From positions 20,253,479 to 20,317,478 of the forward strand of contig CM056559.1 of NCBI GenBank assembly GCA_029721515.1: a DNA stretch of 64,000 bases, read 5' to 3'. Source of the DNA: Synanceia verrucosa (Eukaryota; Chordata; Actinopteri; Perciformes; Synanceiidae). The notes beneath the pieces are model-generated. The model did not search any database and was not told the origin of the DNA. It saw only the letters and a list, made by a program, of their open reading frames with translations. The translations under genes and the position numbers were made by a program. Below, piece after piece: positions 36,801 through 47,805 of this stretch (within the stretch, counting starts at the first letter, position 1; every line of letters begins with the position of its first letter).

Positions 36801-37685
36801 TATAATGGTGAAACTATTGTTGTGAGGTTGTACTCTACTGTTTTAATTACTCAAGAGGATGTTGTTTTATTTTTATTTCCTGATTTTTTTTTCACACTCT
36901 GTTTAAAAGTGTTTAAAAACAGCTCCAGGCTTGAGCAGTTATTCTTAGTTGTGAATCAGTCAGGCATGTTATGTTTGAAATGTATGTCACATTTTTTTTT
37001 ATTTTGGATGGTACTGAATGTTCAGAGGATCACTACTGAGGGGAAAAGAGAGGTTTGTTGTCATGTCTTGCCTATTCAAAGTTCAATTAAGCTAAACATT
37101 TTTGCCTTGTTCATTCATGTTGTCCCGTCTATTTATGCTTTTATTGTGTAGTAACTTTGTCTCCCTCTTGTTTCAGGTCATTTCCACTTCCTGCACTCCC
37201 GTCTCATGTCGTCTTTGATTGTCTTCCTCTGCCCTAATTTTTCCCTTGCTCATGGTTAAGTAGTTTTGTCACTCCCATCCAGTGCAAATTCGTGTTGTCC
37301 CATGTATTCTTGATCAGAATTTTTCTCCATGCCAAGCACAATCTCTGGGAAGGGTCATTTTGAGTTTCTTTGGAATTGCTGTACTTACCTTTATAGAAGC
37401 ATATTTTATTTATACATTAAGCGATTTAAGCACTTACCTTGTACGTAGGTGTTGTTTGTAGAGTAGCAAATAGATTGATTGCCTCCTTCGGTGTACATTT
37501 TGTTTGTATTTTCCCTTTGACTAGATTCCTCTCAGTGAGTTCCCTTATTCAGAAATGAAGTTTTTGATATTCTTTTATTTTTGTTATTCACTCCTCAAGA
37601 GCACTTTGTTTTTTCCCCATGTGCCTCAATCCTTGCCACGAGTGGCTGCATCAACAACAAAAGAACTGTGACTATGAAAAGACTA

Positions 37686-38791
37686 GGGGCCTTATGCATC
37701 AAGACTTGCATGAATCCATACTGACCGTTGGCGTATGCTGCAATCTGGAAAGTGGCGTACGCCATCAAAAATCTGGACGTATGAAACGAATGCCAGAATC
37801 TACGCACCTTTCCTTGATACATGCCAATCAGTGCATGTCGGAGTGGTGGACTCTTTCCTTGCCAAGCCCACATATAAATATGCATATGCATTTAAATAGG
37901 CTGGTGTGGCTCTCCCCACCATGATCACTACCGTGGCCAAAAGCAAGAGGAGTTCAGGGCATATCCACGGTCACCTGAGTTAAAAGCATACATGTGCTGC
38001 ACTTGATAGATCACACTAATCTGAAATAGGAGTGCAATTCAGGGAAGATGCTGATGAAGCTGTTTGTGACTTTACACATGTGTAGATAATAATTGGACAC
38101 ATGCAAACCATGAGTCAGCGAATAGACTGATGACCAGCTGTCCCGCACCATGCCCGTCTGGAGCCTGTTGCAACCATGTTTTTCGTTAGAATGTACAAAA
38201 TGATGTTGGTGAGATGCATGTGCACATTGCAAAATAATCTGGACATTGATGGAGTGAAAATATTTACGGTTAAGGTAACATTTTTATTCTAAGAGTACTT
38301 TTATTGCAATATGAGTGCAGTAATCAATCTGATTACATTAGGGAATCCGGCTGCAAATTGTGCTTTAATGTTGGCCTGTTGAACTGGATTGTATGAGAAT
38401 TTTATATGACTGGCTGACATGTAGAAAATCCAGTCCACCACAGGTGCCATGGCCACGCTCAGGGTCGACTGGCTCACTCCCGATTGGTTGGGCAGCTCCT
38501 GCGTGGTCAGCACCTGTGTGGCTCTGGCAGCACCTGACTCCTCACTTTAGTGCTCAAAGGTCGGTCACAGCTCAGCTCACAGCTGTTTACCAACTAGTGA
38601 GAGCGTCCCAGCATCCCCTCTAAGTGTCGCCAATAGACCAAAAGCATCAGAACCGGGCATACACCAGCTATGAAGTTGGCGTGGAGCAGCGCCAGTTTCC
38701 ACTCTCCTTTCACTGTTTATACATCAGAACGTAAGCGTGGATGCTGGCTTTTGCTATGATTCCTGGCGTACGCTTTGGTTCATGAGGCCCC
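37686..38791 (-). mobile_element. decayed PIF/Harbinger transposon, copy 1
   Basis: Ends are ggggccttatgcatcaa on the left and, inverted, ttggttcatgaggcccc on the right. Minus-strand frames match HARBI1-type transposase. 38301-38513 encodes TTQELPNQSGVSQSTLS, then SHIKFSYNPVQQANIKAQF and AAGFPNVI, the region before the first catalytic Asp in this family. 38011-38232 keeps CNRLQTGMVRDSW, similar to the family's later GNRL..G.VRDGW segment. Frames are broken and the full-length catalytic triad is absent, so it is inactive. It shares its layout with the copy at 52648-53952, but lacks the SINE found there; the uninterrupted site is at 38411-38421. A clear 3-bp target duplication was not identified. 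Confidence 0.7.
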
Positions 38792-40114
38792 AGGATCTCT
38801 GAGTTGTGGCTTTGGGTTCTCACTGTGTCTACAGCTCCCTCACATTTGTGCTTGTTTTGTTGCTTAGGTTTGGTTTGATTAGAAGAGGCATAAAGGTGAG
38901 CTGGTCAAAGCTTTGTTAATTTCCTAAATGAGAAAAATAGTGGAATTTACCTTTAAAACTTTAGAAAATGCTCTATACACTATTCAGTCCATTTCTATTA
39001 CTTCCTTATGGCTCTCAACATGGTGGCAGCTAACAAATAGTTGGCGCTAACAAATGTAACAGCACTGACAGTGATTTCATTTATATAAAGTATTTCAGTT
39101 TTTGCCATTATTGAAAAAAAGACAATATTCCTAATAAGCTGAAAAGCGATGAAATAAATATTCCACTAACATTTCACAGCCTTGTGAAACGATCAATGTT
39201 ACGATATTTGTGTGAGGGTTTCTCCTTCTGACACGACTTTTCTTTTGGCATGCATCTCTGCAAAGTGTCTGAAAACCAACCAACCGAGACGCATATTACA
39301 AATGTGCTGCATAAATGTTCAAAGAATGCTTATAAAACATAAATAGCGTAAATGTATTACTGGAAAATATTACATGCTGGATAAAGGACAAAACATGCTG
39401 TTTACATGAACATCAAATTCAGAATTGTGTCATGTTTGGAATAATAGTGGAATATCAGTGTAAACTTCCATGCAGAGGATCGTTTTGATACAGACTTGAT
39501 GAATTTGTTGTTTGGTTTTTAAGGAGCTACTTTGATTTGATGCCACATGAACAAATGATGGATCCTGTCAGTGTTCTGATGAGGGAAGTGTTGCCTGTCA
39601 GCACCCTTGAGCGAGATTCTCCACACCTACTCGTTCATTCATTACAAGTCACTCAGGATGAGGACATTATGAGCTAAATCCCCAAGGAATAATACTGCAA
39701 GGGCACACTGAAGGAAGTACAGGATGCCACTCATTTATCTCATTTCGAGTTCATCTGCACAGATTGCACTAGCAAGCAAATTGTCATATATTAATAAATT
39801 CCTCATTTAGTGCAGTGATTCAGTACAAGGCCTCTGGCAGATGCCTTGTTTTTATGACTTGTATGCTTCTCTGGTGCATCTGCCACACAGATTACTGTTC
39901 AGCTGTGCTCCAGAAGGCATTCTCTATCACAGAAAGGCTTGTAACCCTCATTTACCCCTTTGAGTCAGTAATGAGTTATATTTGTATCCAGGGCAGAAAA
40001 ACAAGGAATTCCAGAGACAGCTGATTGGTGACCAATTTGATTGGCTACTCAAGAATACCTAGTATTTAATTATTTCCATTACAGAGAGTCAGATAAGTGG
40101 AATTCAACCCAAGG
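38792..40114. other. non-coding interval, nothing recognised
   Basis: AT-rich sequence without recognisable features between two transposon remnants. Confidence 0.45.
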
Positions 40115-40560
40115 TAGGGGTGTGACGAGAGATCCCGCGAGATTAAACTGTGACGATATTTAAGTGAAAAGATGTCTCCTGAGCACAGGGCAGAAACAAA
40201 CCTATCAGACTTAGAGCTATCCAAACTTGTTTTTGTGACCTGTGGGTGGCAGGAATGAGCCTTTGCTAAGTCTAGTCTGCCAGAAACTGACAAGGAAAGC
40301 AGCAACTGCAGCACTTCGGTAAAGTTAGAAAGATATCGTCAGATTCCAACTTCCAGGAACAATACGTCAAACAGTATGTATCAGTATGATCTAAAGATGC
40401 AAACCCTGGTGCTCAATGGAAAACATTTTTCCTAATGGAGTGCAGGGACCATCTACAAAGTGCAACACCAGAACAAAAAACAATAAGTGTTTCCATTATA
40501 CATGCTGTAGCATCACAACATTCAGCTCAGACACATCTCTCCTCAAAGCACAACACTAAT
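40115..40560. mobile_element. hAT-like repeat, copy 1
   Basis: It begins taggggtgtgacgagagatc, resembling the ends of a teleost hAT-type family with a tgtgacgagatctcg signature. It shares gcagcacttcggtaaagtta, aagtgcaacaccagaacaaa and agcatcacaacattcagct with the copy at 59.26-60.16 kb. No opposite terminal repeat or transposase frame was seen. At 40325-40327 it retains the empty TTA site into which copy 2 received an insertion. Confidence 0.5.
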
Positions 40561-43171
40561 TTTAACAAAAAGTGATTTTATGTATTTTTTACAAATTATT
40601 TAAGAGGTTTAATAAAAGAGAGAGAGGCTGATGTAATGTAGTTGTTTATATTGATTTCTGTAAAATCACAAAATGATCTCTAGCATACTCTCATGAGTCA
40701 GTGGTTGTATTAATTTCATATTGCTTTTTTTAGCCTATTTTTTTTAACCCTTAACATGTTCATTATACAACTGTACTCTGCACAATACATGTTTGCTTTT
40801 CGTTGATTGATTTTACTGATTTTTTTTGTGATGTAAGTTTCCTTGTGCAATTCTTTTTCTATTGTAGTCCAGCTCTGCTCTGATGGCTTCAGTCTAGGAG
40901 GAGATTGCTTTTTACTTATTCAGATCACAGCCATCTTAGTAATGACTGTGTTTGTGCATACTGTAGATCACCTGCTCTGCTCTGAGGTGTTTACTCCACA
41001 AAGCTCTCTGAACTTATAAATATTCTGTATGTGGTGTTGCCAAGGGTGTGCCTGTCTATCCTGTCAATAAAACTCATTTGGCTCTATGATATCAATCTAG
41101 TCAGTCATTACCCATGGATTAACACTTGTCTTCAGGCTCCCTGTTCATCGTAGCATTCCAGTCCTGTGTCCCCATTACTCATAAAGCTGCATCAGTCCAC
41201 CTGAATGTCAGCCTGCAGTGTGGTAGCCACTGGCAGTCTTTACAGACTGGGTGTTGACGCTCTCTCTCAAAATCACAGCTGATGGCAGAATGTGAACTAA
41301 ACTGCTAAAATGACTGTCCTACATAGCAGTAGTATTGTTCTTTTTTTGTTGAAGGGCCTTCACAGCAAAATAATGAGTCACTGTCCAAATACAGCCTGCA
41401 CTGTAATTATCATCTGTATTTCTTGCACGTTACATCTCCATCAGCACAAACCTACCATTACCTATCCTGTCAGATTGTCCTTGAGGCGAGACAGTAAGAC
41501 CATAATTACTTACTTATTGCATATTAATGGATAAAAGCATTTGTCAACCCCTCCCTGCAGAGCTCATGGCAGGAGCTTTGATCAGTGAAGCTGATGACCA
41601 AAAACAAAACCCTATTTGTTTCCCAGACATGCTGCTGTTGTCAGTGGATATAAAATTAACCAGATCCAGGCTCTCAGGTCTGTGCGGCGTTAATAGCACA
41701 ATCGATCTTTAATACTACAATCAGCTCTTTAATAAATATATCTGCTATGAATCAACACCTTTTGATTCAGCAGGAGGTGATGCGCATACTGTAAGGAGAA
41801 GAAGAAGAAGAAGAAAACAAAGGAGGAAAAAAGAAGGAAAAGAAAGAACACACAAGGAAGAAGGGACAGAAAGAGGGGACAGGTTAAATGGAGAAAACAG
41901 GAACAAGATGAAGATGAAAACAACATTAAAAGGAGGGGCAATTCAATCAAATAAAAGCAGCAATGAGCAATGAGATGAACAGGAAAAAGGAGCGTCATTA
42001 AACAAATATTTTAGTAAGCAGAAACAACCCGAAAACCTTGTGTGAAGCAATATGTTAATAACATTCATTTTTATTTAATGAATCAGCGGGAGGTAGAAGG
42101 CTTCAGGTAGGAGACTAGGAAAATGAGGAAACAAGGAGGGGAGAGGAGATGAGGACTTTAGAAGAAATGAGAGGCGAGAAAGAGGTGAGAGGTGTGGTTA
42201 TAGATAGATGAGAGAGATATAGGAAATGAGGAGGAGAGGAGAAAGGAGAGGCAACAATGAGAGTTGAGGAGAAATGAGGAGAATGAGCTTAACAGAGCAT
42301 GTGTGGCCAAAAAGACAGGAGGATGACAGTTTGATCTAAAGGACGGTAGATGAGACAAGTACACAAGCTCTGGTTGGTCTAGTTCTAAAGAGATGGACAG
42401 ATGCATAAGAAGACTTTAAATGACAGAAAAAAAGGGGGGAAAAAACAAAAAAAAAGTTGCTGTGTAAATGAAGTAGTTGATCACATTTAAAGAGTGATAA
42501 AACAGGAGTTTGTGATGCAGCAAGAATCAGGTTGTTATCATGATGAAGAGATGTGGAGGAAAAAGCAATCACAGCTGGCCTTCTCCCAACTCTGCAGAGA
42601 GGAGAGGAATTGCTATTCCCTCAAGAAACATCCACTTTGTCTGCCCCCCGACACAGACATGCACACACACACACACACGCACACACACCTGCACACAAAC
42701 ACAGACAAAGCACAGTCTGATGGGCTACACCTTCACACGGTTGGTGAGAGCGTCACCATCAGAGAGGTTTCTCTGTGCGAGCCATCTTAGCAGGTAATTG
42801 CACGTTGAAACTGCTGCAACAGCAGGCATGGGGTCGAAACAAACACACACATTCACACACACTCAGGCATTTTTCAAGTGTTTGGATAGTGCTCAGCAGT
42901 TTCATGTATGTGTGTTTATTTCTGTCGATACAGGGCCGTCTACATAAATTCACAGCTGGGCAGCATTGTTTTTCTTACTTCATAAATGGACTGCTGCATC
43001 CCACAGGATATGTGTTTGCGTGTGGTCATAGGCCACACACTGGAGCTGTTGCTTGCACTGCTGCATGGCTCCTGTATGGTGTATTGTATTGTATTATGGA
43101 ATGTGCGTTTACGGTTTCAATTATACCTTAAGCTGTATTCACTGTGTCTCATCCTCTCCCTGAAGTTTCAG
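40561..43171. other. non-coding stretch with purine-rich tract and CA repeats
   Basis: From about 41790 to 42310 the plus strand is strongly purine-rich (GAA and GGA runs, with (GAA)n at 41794-41815), explaining the low-complexity minus frames. CA arrays occur around 42660-42690 and 42841-42865. A 63-codon open stretch begins right after tttatttctgtcgatacag at 42933, but it is hydrophobic and unrecognised, and lacks a donor. Confidence 0.4.
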
Positions 43172-43287
43172 CGCCGTTCAGAGCGAAGGTATCGACTGGG
43201 ATTTCAACGGCTCATCTCTGGCTGCTTCCTCTGGGGAAACCACGAGCAGCGAGCAACGAGAAGAGCAAGACTCACCTTATATGCCCC
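43172..43287 (+). CDS. candidate internal exon 3 of an unrecognised gene
   Basis: The acceptor ctctccctgaagtttcag and donor CCCC/gtaaag enclose 116 bases with about nine CpGs in an otherwise CpG-poor region. One base completes a split codon. Then 38 open codons follow, including GIDWDFNGSSLAASS, GETTSSEQREEQ and DSPYMP, leaving phase 1. With exon 2 the junction codon becomes GGC, giving EEDDG then AVQSEG. If not spliced, the frame stops at 43296-43298, so it could instead be a terminal exon. The content is hydrophilic, Ser/Thr/Glu-rich and looks like a disordered regulatory segment. The family is not recognised. Confidence 0.5.
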
Positions 43288-43348
43288 GTAAAGAATAGGG
43301 GAAATTGATCTTTTAGTGAGCTTCCTCCCAAGACATTCACTCGGACTG

Positions 43349-43371
43349 ACACACACACACACACACACACA
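43349..43371. repeat. (CA)n microsatellite
   Basis: CA array shortly downstream of the candidate exon. Confidence 0.9.
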
Positions 43372-43629
43372 GCTGTTCTATAGAAATAGAGAGATTCCAG
43401 GGTGTATCAGATGTAATGTGGGTTGATAAGCTAGATAACCTTGCTATCAACAGAAAACACAAGTGGTTCTTTCACACAGTGAAACAATGGCAACAAGCCA
43501 AAAGTAGGTGTATTTATTACGTGTTTGTGTGTGTAAATATCTGAATTAATAATTATAGCTTACGTTCAAACAAAAACAAATGAATTTAAGGTATACATTG
43601 CTTCATTAACTTGTCTACAAATGACAAGA

Positions 43630-44250
43630 GCAATGCTATTTACTATGGTGAGTTGTTTTCAACAATATCAAAAAGGGTTTGGAAACAAATGTTAATATAT
43701 TAACATTTGCACACACAAAGTGATTTATCAAACCTGAAAGCAACTTTGTGAATAAAAAGTGTCTATATTTATCACAACAGTTTGAATGTGTAATTGCGCA
43801 CACATGGCTGTGATTATTGTCACAAGAAGGAGACAATGAAACGATGAAAAAAGGCAGAGAATTGACCTTCATGAAGATTTTTGGAATGAATGAGGAAACA
43901 CTCATTAAAACATATCACCTATCCAGCCTTTCCATTTTGGAGCTGCTGGAGGAACTCAGAGCAGATCTGGAGCCATGAGAAGGAGTCACACAACACCTGC
44001 AATAATAATAATTTTAGTGGTCTTTGGCCTGTGGTCTTCTAGCAACACCTCTAACTCTATAGGGTTGAATTTCTTTGTTCACTCTCATCTCTCCAAACTC
44101 ACCATGCTGAAAACCATGAAACACGCAAAACCTTCACTTAAATAGGCATATCTCCAACATGTTTGAACCTGTTCTCACCCTTAAATGCAAAATTCTGGAT
44201 TGTGCACACAAATTAATATACACAAGTTGGGATCTTAGTAGATCTGGCCC
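43630..44250 (+). mobile_element. Harbinger-like non-autonomous element with transposase remnant
   Basis: The right end reads gggatcttagtagatctggc followed by cc at 44250, an end type seen in fish DNA transposons. The left end (about 43630, ctatttactatgg) is degenerate. Plus-strand codons 43886-43975 read MNEETLIKTYHLSS followed by ILELLEELRADLEP, resembling the N-terminal helical part of HARBI1-type transposases (kYRLs..ilelle.L...LeP). A stop follows at 43976. The rest of the transposase is missing. Confidence 0.4.
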
Positions 44251-44970
44251 ATAATGTGACCTTAAACAAATAACTTGTTACTTGTATCACTGGGATAATT
44301 TTTAAATGTTAAATCTACAATTTATAAAAGGTGTGCTTATTCCATGATCAGATCAGATCAGACCTACAGTCCAAGAGACGTCTATCAATGAAACCCTGTC
44401 AGAAACCTGGAGAGCTTCACAAAACCTGCAGGATTTTATGAAAGTTGAGCAAGGAAACTGCCTGTTACCAAGTAAGTAACCTGTAGCCTATCATGGATCA
44501 CGGTAACCATGGTGAGCTGGATATACAGTATATGAGCACGGGAATGCAGCAGTTAACAAAGGTGTAATTATTGATACACTGCTGTCTACTAAACCAGAGT
44601 ATAGCGCAATGAGTTTCTATACATTTTTCTTTGAGTTTCTGTTGCCGTTACGTCTCACTTGAGGCTTTAGAAAGATGACTTTGCTGATTTGATTCTACAG
44701 GGACTCAGAGTTTATCACTGGCTGACACTTAGACTGAGAGTGGACAAATGTCATTCAACATGCCAATTTAAATAAGCGTACGACCAAATGTGGAATCCCA
44801 TGTCTCTTGTGTAAAGGTTTTGTTGATTTTATGGTTTACTGCCGAAGGTTAAGTGCCTCATTCGGTGGTACATTGACAGACAGTAAGAACACACAAATAA
44901 AACCCACAGTGGGATACAATCATCAATACACCCCTGTGAGGCTGTATATGGTGCTAGTAGTTTGATTCAG
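44251..44970. other. non-coding interval
   Basis: No feature recognised. A fair acceptor (ttgctgatttgattctacag at about 44690) has only short open stretches after it. Confidence 0.4.
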
Positions 44971-45014
44971 CGGAGCTGAATGAGCCGTATTACGAGTTTG
45001 GGCGCCGATGTGTG
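44971..45014 (+). CDS. weak fourth exon candidate
   Basis: A modest acceptor (tagtagtttgattcag) is followed by 44 bases with six CpGs. Two leading bases complete the split codon left by the exon at 43287 (C+CG, Pro). The frame then reads ELNEPYYEFGRRCV to a weak donor GTG/gtattg in phase 0. The join DSPYMP-PELNEPYYEF is smooth. Against it: the pyrimidine tract is poor, the donor is weak, and the frame continues open beyond the donor. Confidence 0.25.
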
Positions 45015-47639
45015 GTATTGTGTCGGCTTTTGTGTATTGTGCTGCTGATAAGAAGACCGTGTCATTGCACTCCGCCACATTGTTCCTGTGATAAGGAAGC
45101 AGCAAAGGGAAACATTTTCTTCTGCAAGAGACAGAGATGTTATCAGCAGGGGGGAGGGTGGTGGTGGGAGAACATTAGGTGAGGAGAGTGAAGGTGTGGC
45201 TGGAATAGATGGGCCAGGAGTGTGTGTGTGTGTGTGTGTGTTTACACTGTGTCTGTGAACAGGTGAATATAGGCAAGTGTACTGGAGAATGAATAAGGTT
45301 GTGGATTGTGTCTATGTGTGTGTGTGTGTGAGTGTTGATGTATTAATTCAGACTTTTAGAGAAGTAAATCTGAACAAATGGACCAACCAACTAATACTTA
45401 ATACTAACAGGAACTAGTGCCCTTCAGCTTGCATCCTTAAAACAGAAAGAAATTCAATATTTTTAGATGATAGTTCTGCAACCAGATTCCAAAATGTCTC
45501 TGCCCTTCTCATTTTATTCTGAAATCAAGTGTGGTTGAAAATAACATTTCACAGCTCAACTCTAAACTGTATAATGCCAACTTTCTACTTCTATAGAGTG
45601 GATGTTCTTGTTTTATCCTAATGCTAAATGATGTGAAAATAAACAAAGGTTTGCTTAGGATTTGGCAACAACACCACTCAGGTTTAGGAAAAAAACATCA
45701 TGGATGGGCCTAAAATGAATATGTAACCTGAAAATGGAATTCAGCTGACTGAAGTAAAACTTGACAGCCTCTCCTGGTTCAAAGAGGTTGTTGGATATTT
45801 GTCTATGTCACCACAATCCCTGTTGTTTCCAAAGGAAGCAAAGAAAGTGACAGCAAACAATTCAAATTATGTTCATGTTATCTTATGAGGTCACCGTCCC
45901 TGTTAGAAGCCTTTCACAATCACTGTAGGAGAGGAAGAACATGTTAGTCTAGTCTGCCTGTCTCATTGAGCCTTTAGGTGATGCTAAAGTCTATGGTCTG
46001 AAATAGCAGCTCTTATTGTACACTGGCACTGTCCATGGTACTGAATGAGCAGGTGGTCACTGCAACTTTTTCCATTTCTCATTTTCTCTGTCTCCACCAA
46101 ATTAACATTTCTATGTTTATGTTTTCCACAGTGAACATGTGCGTGTGCTGAACCTCAGGAAGTAAAGTTTCTAAAACTCCGGACTCACACACTACTGAAA
46201 TAAATGATGGACATATAATATTTATAAATCTGTTCTTCAGCAGGATTTGTTTTCCAATGATAGGACACGGACACCTTTCCCCATGGAACAAAGGTAACAC
46301 CCTGGTATTTTCCTTCAAAATAATATGAAAAGTAAGTCAGAGCTGAGAAGTTACTGTCAGATACAGAGCTTAACCAGTTCAATAAAGCATGATGCTGCCA
46401 TATAGACAGGTGAAAATAATTTACAAAAGTGTTCCTCTCATTTCACCAGGCTGTTTGAATTTTAAACCTGGATGATGAAATTATGACTCAACCTACTCCC
46501 AATATCATGGTAAGATAATTTTATGAAGATAACATGAGGAGGTGACCTTGATTCTTTGACTTTGTTTTTATTTTACTTTTTTAGCCTGCTGCAGGAAATA
46601 AAATCCTTTAGTCCACAGGAAGTGTTCTACTTGTTTCCTTCATTAAAGTCCTAAAAATTGTAGTCCTGGTTAGTTTGGCAGCACTTCCTGGTGGTGGTGG
46701 TCAGTATTTTTTTTTTTAATGTATCCGTTTTTTTAATATCTTTTGAAGCTACACATATTGACCACCGAGGGCAGCAACTTCTAAAAGCGTAGCCAAACAA
46801 GCTGTGGGCTGATAGGATTCAAGTTGTTGTAATAAAGAAGAAAGTCTAGAACTTATTCTGTCATGTAGCAATCGGGATCTGATCTCATGCTGTGCACACC
46901 CCAAGTAATTTCCCACACAACAGTATGTCACAGAAAAGGGAATGGTTTTCCATCGTGACAAGTTGCAAGTGTTCAGTTATTACAAACTGCAGCTCTTCAT
47001 CCAACAGCTCACTGTGGCTCCTTCCCAGGCCTGTCTCATTCCTCTCTGCAACATTTTACTTAGTATTGGCTGACATGAGTTTAGTCTCAAAGACAAATGC
47101 GTTGTGTTGTGTTTATGAAGCATCAGAAGCAGGAAATGTAACAGCTGTGATTAGAACAGGAATGGCGGACCCTGCCTGTAAAAAATAAATATTTGCTGAA
47201 TATGAATACATTGATTTGTAATTGCTGAAAAACATGCTGACCATTATTATTTTTTGTTTGATATCCAAGTTTATGAAAATATTTATCATATCAAGTGTTT
47301 TTTTTACCATTAATATTTACATAATAATAAATATGTGTGCATTCTGTTTTACAGATTCAGTACATATGTATTACCATAATATTGTTCTAAACAAAAGGGA
47401 AGTGAAATAGATCAGAGTCTCCAAAGACCTGAGGAATGATAGTATGAATGTAAAATTACTAACACAAAATTAAATTCACCTCCTTGTCACAAACAAATAA
47501 CAATTTGTACTGGTAGTTAACTCTGTCAGGTGTTTTCTACCAGGCACTGAGTGAAAGTCAGCCTGGATAAAAGTGTTTGCCAAAAGCCTGCAGGTGTAAT
47601 GCAGCAGCTGGAGGAGGGGGTAAAGGTAGCACTGCCTCG
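45015..47639. other. non-coding stretch with GT repeats
   Basis: (GT)n arrays occur at 45220-45241 and 45318-45331. The rest is AT-rich and unrecognised. Confidence 0.45.
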
Positions 47640-47805
47640 TCTAACCCCGGCAGATCCTCTGGTGCAGACAGGGGTTAAGCACCTTGCTCAGGGACACCTC
47701 AAAACTATTTACTGAGACATAGCAGCTTTGGCTGATTTCCCCCACCATAGCAGGGCTTTGGACTGTTGACCCTCCAATCACAAGCCCACTTCTCAACCCC
47801 CCCAG
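47640..47805 (-). mobile_element. degenerate tRNA-derived SINE fragment
   Basis: Contains ggttaagcaccttgctcagg, gacacctc and gttgaccctccaatcaca, then agcccacttctcaacc. These match in order the body and tRNA-like head of the family at 1246-1516, but are more diverged. The AT tail is missing. Confidence 0.5.

Larger units (their letters stand above)
31318..37685. other. non-coding stretch with several CA microsatellites
   Basis: No gene recognised. (CA)n arrays are listed separately. The 119-codon plus frame 34710-35069 has neither a good start, splice pattern nor known domain. The segment at 37160-37330 is pyrimidine-rich and faintly resembles the reverse complement of the repeat at 50.6-51.0 kb. 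Confidence 0.45.
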
